Counted from the stretch's first letter, positions 32,541-42,194 are shown. The stretch is 64,000 nt of DNA from Bradyrhizobium sp. CB1717 (GCF_029714325.1 NZ_CP121666.1:2480001-2544000); one strand, 5' to 3'. The notes: a model not told the origin generated them from the sequence alone. Numbers and translations: made by a program.

Positions 32541-32569
32541 GCGGCCGGGCGAGGCGCCCGCCCGGCCGC
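32541..32569. other. Second perfect hairpin next to the terminator
   Basis: The arms GCGGCCGGGCG and CGCCCGGCCGC form an 11-base-pair stem with a 7-base loop. It lies between the small-protein stop and the terminator hairpin, so the minus-strand transcript would carry both in a row. It could protect the 3' end or strengthen termination. Confidence 0.5.
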
Positions 32570-32582
32570 GAGGTCGCCGCGA

Positions 32583-32828
32583 TCAGAAGCTGCCGGTGCC
32601 CGGCTCACAGGGAACATTGTTGCCGGTCCACGGCGCCGTCGCGAACGCGCCGACACGCGGTGCCGGAACGCAGGCGCGGCCGCCTTGATCAGCGTACCCC
32701 TCCGATGCGACCGGATCGGCCTGCATGGCGGATGAATGCGTGACGGCATGGCTGGTGCGCGCCATGACGGGTCCCCCGAGCATGGCGACAGCGATCAGTC
32801 CGGTCGACAACAGCTTGAGCGTGGTCAT
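32583..32828 (-). CDS. Small exported protein with ATAPW/CEP tail, paralogue A
   Basis: This 81-residue protein has a signal peptide (MTTLKLLSTGLIAVAMLG, cut after VMA) and a mature part that ends C-x-PAP-x-VGAFATAPW..., then PCEP. The protein at 48998-49231 has the same start and ending, so they are paralogues. AAGGAG lies seven bases before the ATG. Two conserved cysteines could form a disulfide in the periplasm. I know of no function for this family. Confidence 0.75.
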   Translation of the reverse strand: MTTLKLLSTGLIAVAMLGGPVMARTSHAVTHSSAMQADPVASEGYADQGGRACVPAPRVGAFATAPWTGNNVPCEPGTGSF

Positions 32829-33304
32829 TGGGATTCTCCTTGTGTGACAGCAGGCAGTCGAGGCCGGCCTGCGAGGCAGGTGCGTACGATCGCGCCTGAA
32901 CCAAACGCACGAATTGCTCACCCGCTTTCAACGGCCCGTGATGGCGGCGTTGCCGGCAAGCACGATCGTGCAAACAGGCAAGGATCGCGGTGCCGGCGCG
33001 TAACAACGGGCTCCCAAAGGGCATATCTGTAGGAGCGTCCTGCTACTTGGAGATGAGAGATGATCACGGCTGCACATCCGGTCGCGCGCGCGCCATCGCC
33101 GGCGGCGGCTGCGCGACCGTCCCTGACACGCTATTTAATGGTGCGCGGTCTCGCACGGGATTATCTGCAATACGAGCCGGCGGCGCGTCGCATGACGGTG
33201 CCGCCCCTGTTCGGCCCGGTTGGGCATTGAACATGTCGTCGCGGACCAGCGAACCCATGCCTCGCCGCCGGCCTCAACGTCTCGCAGCACGTCGGACCGG
33301 CACA
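32829..33304. other. Non-coding region before the two-component genes
   Basis: No gene is supported, although a frame joined to the response regulator is open from 32990. It must contain the divergent promoters of the small exported protein (-) and the regulator-kinase pair (+). I could not pick out promoter boxes by eye. Confidence 0.4.
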
Positions 33305-33982
33305 ATGACGCGGATTCTCCTGATCGAGGACGACACCGAGACCGCCGACGCGATCGTGTCGGAGCTCACCGAGCGTGGGTTCGAGGTACGATGGGCGCCC
33401 GACGGCATCGGCGGTCTCGACCGCGCCCGCGAATCCTCGCCCGATGCCCTGATCGTCGATCGCATGTTGCCCGGAATGGACGGGCTCACCGTCATCGAGG
33501 CGCTGCGCAAGGACCAGGTCAGGACGCCGGTGCTGGTGCTGAGCGCGCTGGGCGCCGTCGACGACCGGGTGCGCGGATTGCGCGTCGGCGGCGACGACTA
33601 TCTCACAAAACCGTTCGCGCTGGTCGAGCTCGTCGCCCGGGTGGAAGCGTTGCTGCGCCGTCCGAGCGACGACCGGGAGACCACGCTGCATGCTGGCCCG
33701 CTGGAGCTCGATTTGATCGAGCGGACCGCACGGCGCGGCGAGCGCGAGATCGACCTGCTGCCGCGCGAGTTCCGCCTGCTCGAATACATGATGCGCCGAA
33801 GCGATCAGCTGCTGACGCGCGCGATGCTGCTCGAAGAGGTCTGGAACTACAAGTTCGTCCCGGCGACCACCAATCTGATCGACGTGCACATGGGCCGCCT
33901 CCGTCACAACGTCGATGGCCCCGGCGAAACCCAGCTCATCCACAACGTTCGCGGCTCGGGATTCATCCTGCGCGTGCGCTGA
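33305..33982 (+). CDS. OmpR-family response regulator
   Basis: This 225-residue regulator has a receiver domain with ILLIEDDTETADAI, the phosphorylated Asp in LIVDRMLPGMDG, the Thr/Ser in LVLSALG and the Lys in YLTKPFAL, followed by a winged helix (REIDLLPREFRLLEYMMRR, then IDVHMGRLRHNV and VRGSGFILRV). The start at 33305 gives the usual length. The kinase gene follows 16 bases later, so they form one pair. The nearby RND pump and sigma factor are possible targets. Confidence 0.92.
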   Translation: MTRILLIEDDTETADAIVSELTERGFEVRWAPDGIGGLDRARESSPDALIVDRMLPGMDGLTVIEALRKDQVRTPVLVLSALGAVDDRVRGLRVGGDDYLTKPFALVELVARVEALLRRPSDDRETTLHAGPLELDLIERTARRGEREIDLLPREFRLLEYMMRRSDQLLTRAMLLEEVWNYKFVPATTNLIDVHMGRLRHNVDGPGETQLIHNVRGSGFILRVR

Positions 33983-33998
33983 CAGGTCGGGCCGATCG

Positions 33999-35423
33999 AT
34001 GCGCCAGATCGAGTTCATCCGTTCGAACACCTTCCTCTGGGCCGCGGCGGTGGCGGCGGCGATGGCGCTATTCGTCGCCGCCCTGTTCGCCTTCATCTAC
34101 TGGAAGATCGACGACTACCTGATCATGCGATCCGACCGCATGATCGCAACGCAGCTCAACTTCCTGGCCGAGCTGCCGCCCGGCCGGCTCAATGACGCGA
34201 TCTCCGATCATCTCAAGCAGGATTCCAGGGGCGTGCAATATGCCGGCCTGTTCGATGGAACAGGCACCCGGCTTGCCGGCAACATCGCGCGATTGCCGCC
34301 GCATCTCGATCTCGGCGGGCCGGTGCAAAGCGTGCGGCTCGCCCGGGTCGCGCCGCCCGCGGTTCACGATGCCGTCGTCAAGGCTGCCGGCAGGCGGCTC
34401 GGCGACGGCCATATCCTCGTGATGGGGCGGAACGTCGACGAGACGCGCGAGATATCCATCGTCGTCGGGCAGGCGCTGCTGCTCGGGCTGCTGCCGGCGT
34501 TCTGCCTCTGCCTGCTCGCCGGGGCCTGGCTTAGCATCCGCGCCCAGCGCCGCGTCGAGCAGGTGAACCGGCACGTCCAGCGTATCGTGGCCGGCGATCT
34601 GCGCGAGCGGCTGCCGCAGACCAACGCGGACGATCCGTTCGCGCGGCTCGCCGGCATCGTCAACGGCATGCTCGACGAGATGGAGACCACGATCAACGCG
34701 CTGGCCGGTGTCGGCAACGATATCGCCCACGATCTCAGAACGCCGCTCACGCGGGTCCGCCTGGCGCTGGAGCGCGGCCGCACGCATGCGGCGACGCTGG
34801 AGAACCTTCAGGACGTCGTTGACAAGGCGATCGCCGGCATCGACCAGGCACTCGCGATCATCACCGCGCTGCTGCGCCTCGCCGAAATCGAGAGCAGCAG
34901 CCGCACCGCCGGCTTCGGCGACGTCGCGCTCGACGAGATCCTGCGGCAGGTATGCGACGTCTACGAACCCATCGCCGAAGACAAGGACGTCGAGCTTCGC
35001 GTCGCCATCGACCGCAAGGCGGAGGTGCGGGGCGACCCGGACCTGCTGTTCGAGGCGATCGCCAATCTCGTCGACAACGCCGTCAAGTTCACACCGCGCG
35101 GTGGACGGGTGACGCTCGCGCTGGTGTCGGACGACAAGAGCGTGCGCGTGCGGGTGAGCGATACCGGGCCCGGCATCGGCGCCGGGGAGCGCGAGGCGGT
35201 GCTGCGGCGGTTCTATCGCTCCGACAAGATGCGCAACACGCCGGGCGTGGGGCTGGGGCTGAGCCTCGTTGCCGCCATCGTCAAGCTGCACGGCTTCCGT
35301 CTGACCATCTACCCGGCGCCCGGCGGACGGGTGGAGATCTTCGCCCCGGCGGAGGAGACCTCACGCGAGGCCGCGGCATCCGATCCGGCTCGCGCGCGTC
35401 ACGCGAGCCTTGCGCCGATGTGA
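33999..35423 (+). CDS. Sensor histidine kinase, HAMP type
   Basis: This 474-residue kinase has a membrane helix near the start (AAAVAAAMALFVAALFAFIYW), a periplasmic domain of about 130 residues, a second helix (LLLGLLPAFCLCLLAGAWL), a HAMP region, the phosphorylated His in GNDIAHDLRTPLTRVRLALE, and ATPase boxes NLVDNAVKFTP, VSDTGPGIG and GVGLGLSLVAAI. It should phosphorylate the regulator coded just upstream. The signal is unknown, but the pairing with an RND pump would fit metal or toxic-compound sensing. Confidence 0.92.
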   Translation: MRQIEFIRSNTFLWAAAVAAAMALFVAALFAFIYWKIDDYLIMRSDRMIATQLNFLAELPPGRLNDAISDHLKQDSRGVQYAGLFDGTGTRLAGNIARLPPHLDLGGPVQSVRLARVAPPAVHDAVVKAAGRRLGDGHILVMGRNVDETREISIVVGQALLLGLLPAFCLCLLAGAWLSIRAQRRVEQVNRHVQRIVAGDLRERLPQTNADDPFARLAGIVNGMLDEMETTINALAGVGNDIAHDLRTPLTRVRLALERGRTHAATLENLQDVVDKAIAGIDQALAIITALLRLAEIESSSRTAGFGDVALDEILRQVCDVYEPIAEDKDVELRVAIDRKAEVRGDPDLLFEAIANLVDNAVKFTPRGGRVTLALVSDDKSVRVRVSDTGPGIGAGEREAVLRRFYRSDKMRNTPGVGLGLSLVAAIVKLHGFRLTIYPAPGGRVEIFAPAEETSREAAASDPARARHASLAPM

Positions 35424-35570
35424 CCGCGAGGGTCGTGCGCGATGCGTGCGAAGCGGAAATCACGGCGAAATATCTGAAAGCGAATTCAGGCTTGTTAAGT
35501 GCAATTTACTGGCGCCGGCAGTCGGAGCCCCCCTACGCTCCGTTCGCCTGTTCGAATGTGGGAGCAAGTT

Positions 35571-36512
35571 ATGCCAACGCGCCACGCGTCTTTGAGCAAG
35601 ATCGATATCGCCGTGCCGGACAGGCGAATGGCGGCCGGTGCGGTCAATGCGTATTCCTCCATCATCGGCCGCTACGATATGCTCGAGCGCGAAGAGGAGC
35701 AGCAGCTTGCGCGCCGCTGGCAGGAGACGCGGGACGCTGATGCCGCCAACACGCTGGTCACGAGCCATCTCCGCCTCGCCGCCAAGGTGGCGCGGAGCTA
35801 CAGGGGATACAGCCTGCCGTTCGCCGATCTCATGGCCGAGGCCAATCTCGGGCTCGTGATTGCGGCGTCGCGGTTCGAGCCCGGCCGAAACTCGCGGTTC
35901 TCCACCTATGCGACATGGTGGATCAAGGCCGCCATTCACGACTACATCCTGCGCTCCTGGTCGCTGGTCCGGATTGGGACGACGGCGGCCCAGAAGAAGC
36001 TGTTTTTTCGGCTCCGCGGCGAGATGAGAAAGACCGCCGGCGGTGCGATGGCGGGGCTCACGCCCGAAGTCGCCGAGGCGATTGCCGTGAAGCTCGAAGT
36101 GTCCGCGCGGGATGTGATCGAGATGGATGGCCGCCTGCGCGGCGACCTGTCGCTGAATGCGCGGGTCGGCGACGACGAGCACGGTGCCGAGTGGGAGGCC
36201 ATGCTCGTGGATGAGACGAGCGACGCCGAGACCATCCTTGCCGATCAGGATCAGACGGAGCGCCGGGCAGGCGCCCTGCGCATTGCACTGAAAGCCCTCA
36301 CGGGGCGTGAGCGGCGCGTGCTGGAGGCAAGGCGGCTCGCGGAGCATCCTCCGACACTCGATCAACTCGCCCGGGAGCTTTCGATCTCCAGCGAACGCGT
36401 TCGGCAAATCGAGATTCGCGCCTTTGCCAAGGTCCGGCGCGCCGCCATCCTTGCCACGCAGTCACCGTCCCTTGTGCCACCCGCCAGCGATGCTGAACGC
36501 GTTTTCATTTGA
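35571..36512 (+). CDS. rpoH: RNA polymerase sigma factor, RpoH (sigma-32) family
   Basis: This 313-residue sigma factor has region 2 (SHLRLAAKVARSYRGYSLPFADLMAEANLGL and YATWWIKAAIHDYIL), the RpoH box QKKLFFRLR at residue 141, and region 4 with a helix-turn-helix (PTLDQLARELSISSERVRQIE). RpoH factors direct transcription of heat-shock and related genes. Bradyrhizobium strains usually carry several copies, so this may be an extra one with a specialised role. An earlier ATG at 35556 is possible; I took 35571 because of the GGGAGC before it. It lies 65 bases before the RND genes. Confidence 0.9.
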   Translation: MPTRHASLSKIDIAVPDRRMAAGAVNAYSSIIGRYDMLEREEEQQLARRWQETRDADAANTLVTSHLRLAAKVARSYRGYSLPFADLMAEANLGLVIAASRFEPGRNSRFSTYATWWIKAAIHDYILRSWSLVRIGTTAAQKKLFFRLRGEMRKTAGGAMAGLTPEVAEAIAVKLEVSARDVIEMDGRLRGDLSLNARVGDDEHGAEWEAMLVDETSDAETILADQDQTERRAGALRIALKALTGRERRVLEARRLAEHPPTLDQLARELSISSERVRQIEIRAFAKVRRAAILATQSPSLVPPASDAERVFI

Positions 36513-36576
36513 GCGGTCGCGCGTCGCCGCCATCTGAACAGAGATTTCGCGCAACCCGCTCCAGGCATTCGTCATC

Positions 36577-39500
36577 ATGGGAATTGTCCGCTTCGCGCTC
36601 CGGTTTCCGCACACATTCTACGTGCTCGCGGCCCTGATCCTGTTCCTCGGCGGCATCGCGGTCTGGTCGATGCCGACGGACATCTTTCCCGAGATCCGCA
36701 TTCCCGTCGTCACGGTGATCTGGAGCTATACCGGCCTGTCGACGCCGGAGATGGAGCAGCGCGTCAGCACGTACAGCCAGTACTCGATCAGCGCCAATGT
36801 CAGCGACATCAAGAACATCGAGGCGCAGACGCTCAACGGCCTGTCGGTTCAGAAGATCTACTTCCAACCGGACGTCAATCTCGACCTCGCGATCTCGCAG
36901 ATCGTCTCGGCAACGAATGCCATCCGCGCGCTGATGCCGCCGGGCATCCAGCCGCCCGTCATCGTGCAGTTCAATGCCTCGAGCGTGCCGGTGCTGCAGC
37001 TCAGCCTCGAGTCCAACAAGTTGAACGAGCAGCAATTGTACGACTTCGGCATCTACCGGATCCGGCAGCAGCTGGCTCCGGTTCCGGGGGTGACGCTGCC
37101 GACGCCTGCGGGCGGCAAATATCGGCAGATCATGGTCGATATCGACCCGAACAAGCTGCTGTCGCGCGGATTGACGCCGCTCGACATCGTCAATGCGGTG
37201 AACACCCAGAACCTGACGCTGCCGACCGGCACCGCAAAGATTGGCGACACCCAGTACACCATCCGGACCAACGCGACGCCGGCCTCGATCAAGGATCTCA
37301 ACATGATCCCGGTCAAGTTCGCGAACGGCGCGACCATCCTGCTGAAGGACGTCGCCCAGGTCCGCGACGGATCGCAGGTCCAGCAGAACATCGTGCGCGA
37401 GGACGGCCACCGCGCGGTCCTGCTCAGCGTGATCAAGAACGGCAACGCCTCGACGCTTGCCGTCGTCAACGGTGTCAAACATGCCCTGAAGTCGATCCGG
37501 GCGTCGGCTCCTGCCGGGCTGAAGATCAGCGAGCTGTTCGACCAGTCGGTCTTCGTCACCCATTCGGTCGACGGCGTGCTGCGCGAAGGCGCGATCGCCG
37601 CGGGTCTCACGGCGCTGATGATCCTGGTCTTCCTGGGATCGTGGCGCTCGACGCTCGTGGTCCTGATCTCCATCCCGCTCGCGATGCTGTCCTCGCTCAT
37701 CGTCCTGCATTTCCTGGGCGAGACCCTCAACACGATGACGCTGGGCGGGCTGGCGCTCGCGGTGGGCATCCTGGTCGACGATTCCACGGTGACGATCGAG
37801 AACACGCATCGGCTCTGGACCGAGGAGGGGATGCCGCTGTCGGAGGCGACGCTGCACGGTGCGGCCGAAATCGCCGTGCCGACGCTGGTCTCCACGCTCG
37901 CGATCAGCTGCGTCTTCACCTCCGTCGTATTTCTCGAAGGACCGGCCAAATACCTGTTCACGCCGCTCGGCCTTGCCGTGGTGTTCGCGATGCTAGCGTC
38001 CTACGTGCTGTCGCGGACGCTCACGCCGATCACGATCGGCCTGCTGCTGAAGGGCGAGCGGCGCCATGGCGAGGGCGAGAGGCCGTCCGGGCTGTTTTCG
38101 CGCGCCTCGGCTGCGTTCGAACGTGGCTTCGAGCGCTTGCGCGACGGCTATTCCGCGCTCTTGGTGATCCTGCTCCGGCGGCGACGCATCGTGCCGGTCG
38201 TCGCGGTGCTCGTGCTGGCCCTTGGGGCGGTCATGTTCGTCTACGTCGGAAGGGACTTCTATCCCCTGATCGACGGCGGCGAGATCCAGCTCCATGTTCG
38301 TGCGCCCGCCGGGACCCGCATCGAGCGCACCGAGGCGATCTTCCAGGCGGTCGAGGACAAGATCCGCCAGGTCATTCCGGACCGGGATCGCGGGCTGATC
38401 GTCGACAATATCGGACTGCCCGCGCGTCCCTACAATCTGGCCTTCACCGACGGCTCGACCATCGGGGTGAACGACGGAACGATCCTCGTATCGCTCAAGG
38501 ACGGCCACAGGCCGACCGCGGACTACGTCAAGAAGCTGCGCCAGGTCCTGCCGAAGGCCTTCCCCGAGGACGTCTTCTATTTCCAGGCGGCCGATATCGT
38601 CACCCAGATTCTGAATTTCGGCCTGCCGGCGCAAATCGACGTCCGGACCGTCGGCTACGGCGCCAACAATCTGTCGGTGGCGCAGGAACTGCAGAAGAGC
38701 CTCGCGGCAATTCCCGGGATCGTCGATGCGCATCTCCAGCAGGAGGTGGATGCACCGGCGTTCTATGCCGACATCGACCGGACCCGGGCCGCTCAACTGG
38801 GACTGAACGCCAGCACGGTGGCGACCAACATCAATGTCAGCCTCAGTTCGTCCGCCCAGGTCTCGCCGAACTTCTGGACCGATCCGACGTCGGGCATCCC
38901 CTACTATCTGGCCGTGCAGACGCCGGAGTACCGCGCCAACTCACTCAACGCGCTGGGCAACACGCCGGTGTCGGCCTCGCTGGCCGCAAGCGGGCAGACG
39001 GTGCCGGGCCTTCTCAGCAATGTCGCGACCTTCAAGCGCGGGACCGTACCGACCAATTTGAACCAGGCCAATGTCCAGCCGGTGTACGACGTCTATGCAA
39101 GCGTACAGGGCCGCGATCTCGGCGGTGTCGCGGCCGAGATCGACAAGGTGACCTCGACGCTTCAGAAGCAGCTTCAGCCGGGAAATTCGATCCAGGTCCT
39201 GGGTCAGATCCAGAGCATGCATCAATCGTTCCGCGATCTCGGGATCGGGCTGCTGTTTGCCGCCATCCTGGTCTACATGCTGATGGTCGTTAACTATCAG
39301 AATTTCGGCGACCCCTTCGTCGTCATCATGGCGTTGCCGGCGACCTTCTGCGGCATCGTGACGATGCTGTTCGTCACCGGGACGACGCTGAACGTGCCGT
39401 CATTGATGGGCGCGATCATGGCGGTGGGCGTCGCATCGGCCAATTCCATCCTGCTCGTGACCTTCGCGCGTGAGGCGCAGCTGAAGGGGCAGTCCGCGTT

Positions 39501-39759
39501 CGAGGCTGCGCTGAGTGCAGGTCGCACGCGAATCCGTCCCGTGTTGATGACGGCCGCCGCGATGATCGTGGGCATGATCCCGATGGCGATCGGAGGCCCG
39601 GGCGAGGAGCAGAACGCGGCGCTCGCCCGCGCCGTCATCGGCGGGCTGCTGTTTGCGACGCCCACGACATTGCTGATCGTGCCTTATCTCTTCGCCTGGC
39701 TGCGCAAGGGCAATGACGGCAAGGCTCAGCACGGCGTATTCGAGGAGCAACCGGAATGA
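36577..39759 (+). CDS. RND efflux pump inner-membrane subunit
   Basis: This 1060-residue transporter has twelve predicted membrane helices and two large periplasmic loops, as in the AcrB/MdtB type. The proton-relay aspartates are in VGILVDDSTVTIEN, and the start of the chain has FPEIRIPVVTVIWSYTGLS. A second proton relay Lys region is not obvious by eye. The pump exports drugs or organic toxic compounds using proton flow; the lack of a Cys/Met-rich cluster argues against copper as the main substrate. Unusually the pump gene comes before the adaptor gene, and no outer-membrane channel gene is in the cluster. Confidence 0.92.
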   Translation: MGIVRFALRFPHTFYVLAALILFLGGIAVWSMPTDIFPEIRIPVVTVIWSYTGLSTPEMEQRVSTYSQYSISANVSDIKNIEAQTLNGLSVQKIYFQPDVNLDLAISQIVSATNAIRALMPPGIQPPVIVQFNASSVPVLQLSLESNKLNEQQLYDFGIYRIRQQLAPVPGVTLPTPAGGKYRQIMVDIDPNKLLSRGLTPLDIVNAVNTQNLTLPTGTAKIGDTQYTIRTNATPASIKDLNMIPVKFANGATILLKDVAQVRDGSQVQQNIVREDGHRAVLLSVIKNGNASTLAVVNGVKHALKSIRASAPAGLKISELFDQSVFVTHSVDGVLREGAIAAGLTALMILVFLGSWRSTLVVLISIPLAMLSSLIVLHFLGETLNTMTLGGLALAVGILVDDSTVTIENTHRLWTEEGMPLSEATLHGAAEIAVPTLVSTLAISCVFTSVVFLEGPAKYLFTPLGLAVVFAMLASYVLSRTLTPITIGLLLKGERRHGEGERPSGLFSRASAAFERGFERLRDGYSALLVILLRRRRIVPVVAVLVLALGAVMFVYVGRDFYPLIDGGEIQLHVRAPAGTRIERTEAIFQAVEDKIRQVIPDRDRGLIVDNIGLPARPYNLAFTDGSTIGVNDGTILVSLKDGHRPTADYVKKLRQVLPKAFPEDVFYFQAADIVTQILNFGLPAQIDVRTVGYGANNLSVAQELQKSLAAIPGIVDAHLQQEVDAPAFYADIDRTRAAQLGLNASTVATNINVSLSSSAQVSPNFWTDPTSGIPYYLAVQTPEYRANSLNALGNTPVSASLAASGQTVPGLLSNVATFKRGTVPTNLNQANVQPVYDVYASVQGRDLGGVAAEIDKVTSTLQKQLQPGNSIQVLGQIQSMHQSFRDLGIGLLFAAILVYMLMVVNYQNFGDPFVVIMALPATFCGIVTMLFVTGTTLNVPSLMGAIMAVGVASANSILLVTFAREAQLKGQSAFEAALSAGRTRIRPVLMTAAAMIVGMIPMAIGGPGEEQNAALARAVIGGLLFATPTTLLIVPYLFAWLRKGNDGKAQHGVFEEQPE

Positions 39760-41042
39760 GCGATGTTCGCGTACGGACCAACAGCGACGACGTGAGCGAC
39801 CAGCCTGATCCGGAAAGCGGCCGCATCGTGGAGCTGCCCGGCAAGGAGGCGCGGCCGCGACGCCGGCACGTCGGCGCCTGGCTCGGCGGCGCCGCGCTCC
39901 TGCTCCTTGCCGGTGCTCTTGGCGTTGGCGGCTGGCGGCATTATCAGGCCGCACGCGATCTGGCGGTCTCGACAGAGCAGATCAGGACCGCCATTCCGGA
40001 GGTTCGGGTGGCGACGGTCCGTGCCAGCGGCGACCTCATGAAGGTCACGCTGCCGGCGACCACGACGGCATTCGAGGCGGCGAACATCTTCGCGCGGGCC
40101 AGCGGCTATATCGAGAAGCGCTACGTCGATATCGGCGATCGCGTGAAGAAGGGCGATCTCCTTGCCGAGATCACCGCGCCGGAGCTCGACCAGCAGATCG
40201 CGCAGGCGCAGGCGACGCTGTCGCAGAACCAGGCCGCGTTGCAGCAGGCGCAGGCGAGCCGGGAGCTTGCCGACGTCACCAATGCGCGGGACAGCAACCT
40301 GGTCAAGAAGGGCTGGTTGACGGCCCAGCAGGGCGACAACGACCGTCTCACCTTGCGCGCGCAGCAGGCGGCCGTGAACGTGGCGCAGTCGAACATCACG
40401 GCGCAGGAGGCGCAGATTCGCGTGCTGCAGCAGGAGAAGGCCTATCAGCGCGTGGTGGCGCCGTTCGACGGCGTGATCACGCAGCGCAACGTCGACAATG
40501 GCAGCCTCGTCTCGGCCGGATCGACCTTCATGTTCACGCTGATGCATTCGAACGTGATCCGGACGCAGGTCTTCGTGCCGCAGGACGAGGCCTTCGGCGT
40601 CGCGCCGGGCGTCGATGCCGACATTCGCGTCCCCGAGATTCCGGGCCGAAGCTTTCCGGGCAAGGTCACGCGCATCGCCACCGCGTTGCAGCCGGGAAGC
40701 CGGACGCTGCTGACCGAGATCGACGTGCCGAATCCGGACGGCGCCTTGAACCCGGGCATCTACTGCACGGTCGAGCTGTCGATCCCGCGCAAGACGCCGT
40801 CGGTGTCGGTTCCGGCCGATGCGCTGGTCTTCGATCAGAACGGTCTTCATGTCGCGGTCGTGCGCAACGGCATCGTTCATCTGCAGAAAGTCTCGATCGC
40901 ACGGGATTTCGGCACGTCGATTGAAGTGCGCGAGGGTGTGCAGCCCGGCGATCAAGTCGTGCTCAATCCGCCGGTCAATCTGACTGAGGGCGGCAAGGTC
41001 ACCATTCGCAAGCAGGATGCAAGCCAGGGGGCGCAGACATGA
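39756..41042 (+). CDS. RND efflux periplasmic adaptor (membrane fusion protein)
   Basis: This 428-residue protein has a short cytoplasmic start, one membrane anchor helix (LGGAALLLLAGALGVGGW), a lipoyl half (GDRVKKGDLLAEITAPELDQQIAQ), a coiled-coil hairpin rich in Gln and Ala, the second lipoyl half (YQRVVAPFDGVITQRNV) and beta-barrel parts (SFPGKVTRIATALQPGSRTLLTEI). It bridges the pump and an outer-membrane channel coded elsewhere. It overlaps the pump gene and the next gene by four bases each, so the three are one transcription unit. Confidence 0.93.
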   Translation: MSDVRVRTNSDDVSDQPDPESGRIVELPGKEARPRRRHVGAWLGGAALLLLAGALGVGGWRHYQAARDLAVSTEQIRTAIPEVRVATVRASGDLMKVTLPATTTAFEAANIFARASGYIEKRYVDIGDRVKKGDLLAEITAPELDQQIAQAQATLSQNQAALQQAQASRELADVTNARDSNLVKKGWLTAQQGDNDRLTLRAQQAAVNVAQSNITAQEAQIRVLQQEKAYQRVVAPFDGVITQRNVDNGSLVSAGSTFMFTLMHSNVIRTQVFVPQDEAFGVAPGVDADIRVPEIPGRSFPGKVTRIATALQPGSRTLLTEIDVPNPDGALNPGIYCTVELSIPRKTPSVSVPADALVFDQNGLHVAVVRNGIVHLQKVSIARDFGTSIEVREGVQPGDQVVLNPPVNLTEGGKVTIRKQDASQGAQT

Positions 41043-41740
41043 TCCGGATCGTGTGCGCGGCGCTCGCTGCGCTGTTGCTCGGCTGCTCTGCAAGCGAAGC
41101 CCAGGTGGCGACGACCGGTAGCACGGCGATGGACCTTCCGACCGTGCCGGGCGCGATCGTCACGTCACCGCTCAATAGTCCGGGGCCATTTTCCGCAGCA
41201 ACTGTACAGGGCGCGCCCGACACCACGCTGGCACCTGTTCCGCTCGCCCTGAATCCGACGACGCCAGGTACGGTCGTCGTCTGTGCGCCACCATCGACGT
41301 CTCCGGTGCCGCTGCCGGCGACCCCGATCGTATCCAGCACGGGACTGGCGGCGTCAGGCAGTTTGGCGCCGATCGCGCCGCCGATCGGGCAAAACACCAG
41401 CTCGATCGGGACAGTTTCCGCGGCTGCGCCGGCGGGGACGGCGGCGGCCACCGCGTGCAGCTCAACGCCGGGCGGAACTATCGTGAGCGCTGCATCCTTG
41501 CCGCTCTCGATCGCGGACGTGCCGGCCGGACCCTCGCCCGGTACGATCCCGCAGGCGATCAGCGACGCCGGCGGCACGGGCATCGATCCAAACGCCGCGG
41601 TCGCGCCGAGCCCCAACGCGTCGGCCTGCGCGGAAGGGATGACGATGAATCTGACGTCGCCAGCAATGGTGCTGCCGGCCAACGCAACAGGCGCGGCGCC
41701 AACGCCCGGAGTCTCGCCGGTCTTGCCGCCGGGCTGCTGA
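41039..41740 (+). CDS. Ala/Pro/Thr-rich lipoprotein-like exported protein
   Basis: This 233-residue protein has a signal peptide with a lipobox-like LLLGC (the Cys would be the lipid-modified residue) and then a low-complexity chain of Ala, Pro, Thr, Ser and Val with no charged clusters. It overlaps the adaptor stop codon, so it is translated with the pump genes. No family is recognised. It could be an envelope accessory of the pump; its codon use is similar to its neighbours, so I take it as a real gene. Confidence 0.6.
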   Translation: MIRIVCAALAALLLGCSASEAQVATTGSTAMDLPTVPGAIVTSPLNSPGPFSAATVQGAPDTTLAPVPLALNPTTPGTVVVCAPPSTSPVPLPATPIVSSTGLAASGSLAPIAPPIGQNTSSIGTVSAAAPAGTAAATACSSTPGGTIVSAASLPLSIADVPAGPSPGTIPQAISDAGGTGIDPNAAVAPSPNASACAEGMTMNLTSPAMVLPANATGAAPTPGVSPVLPPGC

Positions 41741-41783
41741 GGAGTGCGCGGCGCAGCGATAATCGCCTCACCGGGCTGCGCAA

Positions 41784-42194
41784 CTATGCGCGGACGTGCA
41801 GCCGTCGATATTCGCTCGGTGTCGTGCCCGTCGCACGTCCGAAGCTCGTCGAGAAGTGTGCGGAGTTCGCATAGCCGCAGGCATAGGCGATGTCAGTCAG
41901 TGTGAGGTTCCCATCGCCCAGCAATTGCTTGGCCCGCTCGATCCGTTGCAGCATCAGCCAGCGATGCGGCGGACATCCCGTCGCGGCGCGAAAGCGCTTG
42001 CAGAAGCGATCCGGGCTCATGCCGACCAGCGCCGCCATGGCTTCCAGCGTCCAGGGCGTATCAGTGGATTCGATCGCCTCTCTGATGCGCCGCAACTGCC
42101 ACTCGGCAAGAACCGGCCGGGCCGGGCCGCCCGCGCTTGGCCCGCCGCGCAACTTGCCAGACGTTTGATCATGCGAAATCCGGCTCGGAATCAT
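41784..42194 (-). CDS. AraC-family regulator, DNA-binding domain only
   Basis: This 136-residue protein consists almost only of the double helix-turn-helix domain of AraC: WTLEAMAALVGMSPDRFCKRFRAATGC for the first and LTLTDIAYACGYANSAHFSTSFGRATG for the second. The usual N-terminal effector domain is missing, so it may work without a ligand or be a shortened member. It converges with the lipoprotein-like gene and lies downstream of the binding protein gene on the same strand. Confidence 0.85.
   Translation of the reverse strand: MIPSRISHDQTSGKLRGGPSAGGPARPVLAEWQLRRIREAIESTDTPWTLEAMAALVGMSPDRFCKRFRAATGCPPHRWLMLQRIERAKQLLGDGNLTLTDIAYACGYANSAHFSTSFGRATGTTPSEYRRLHVRA

Noticed and set aside
36505..37857. 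Long minus-strand open frame of 450 codons opposite the RND pump
   Set aside because: It is an antisense shadow of the pump gene, very rich in Arg, Asp and Gln.
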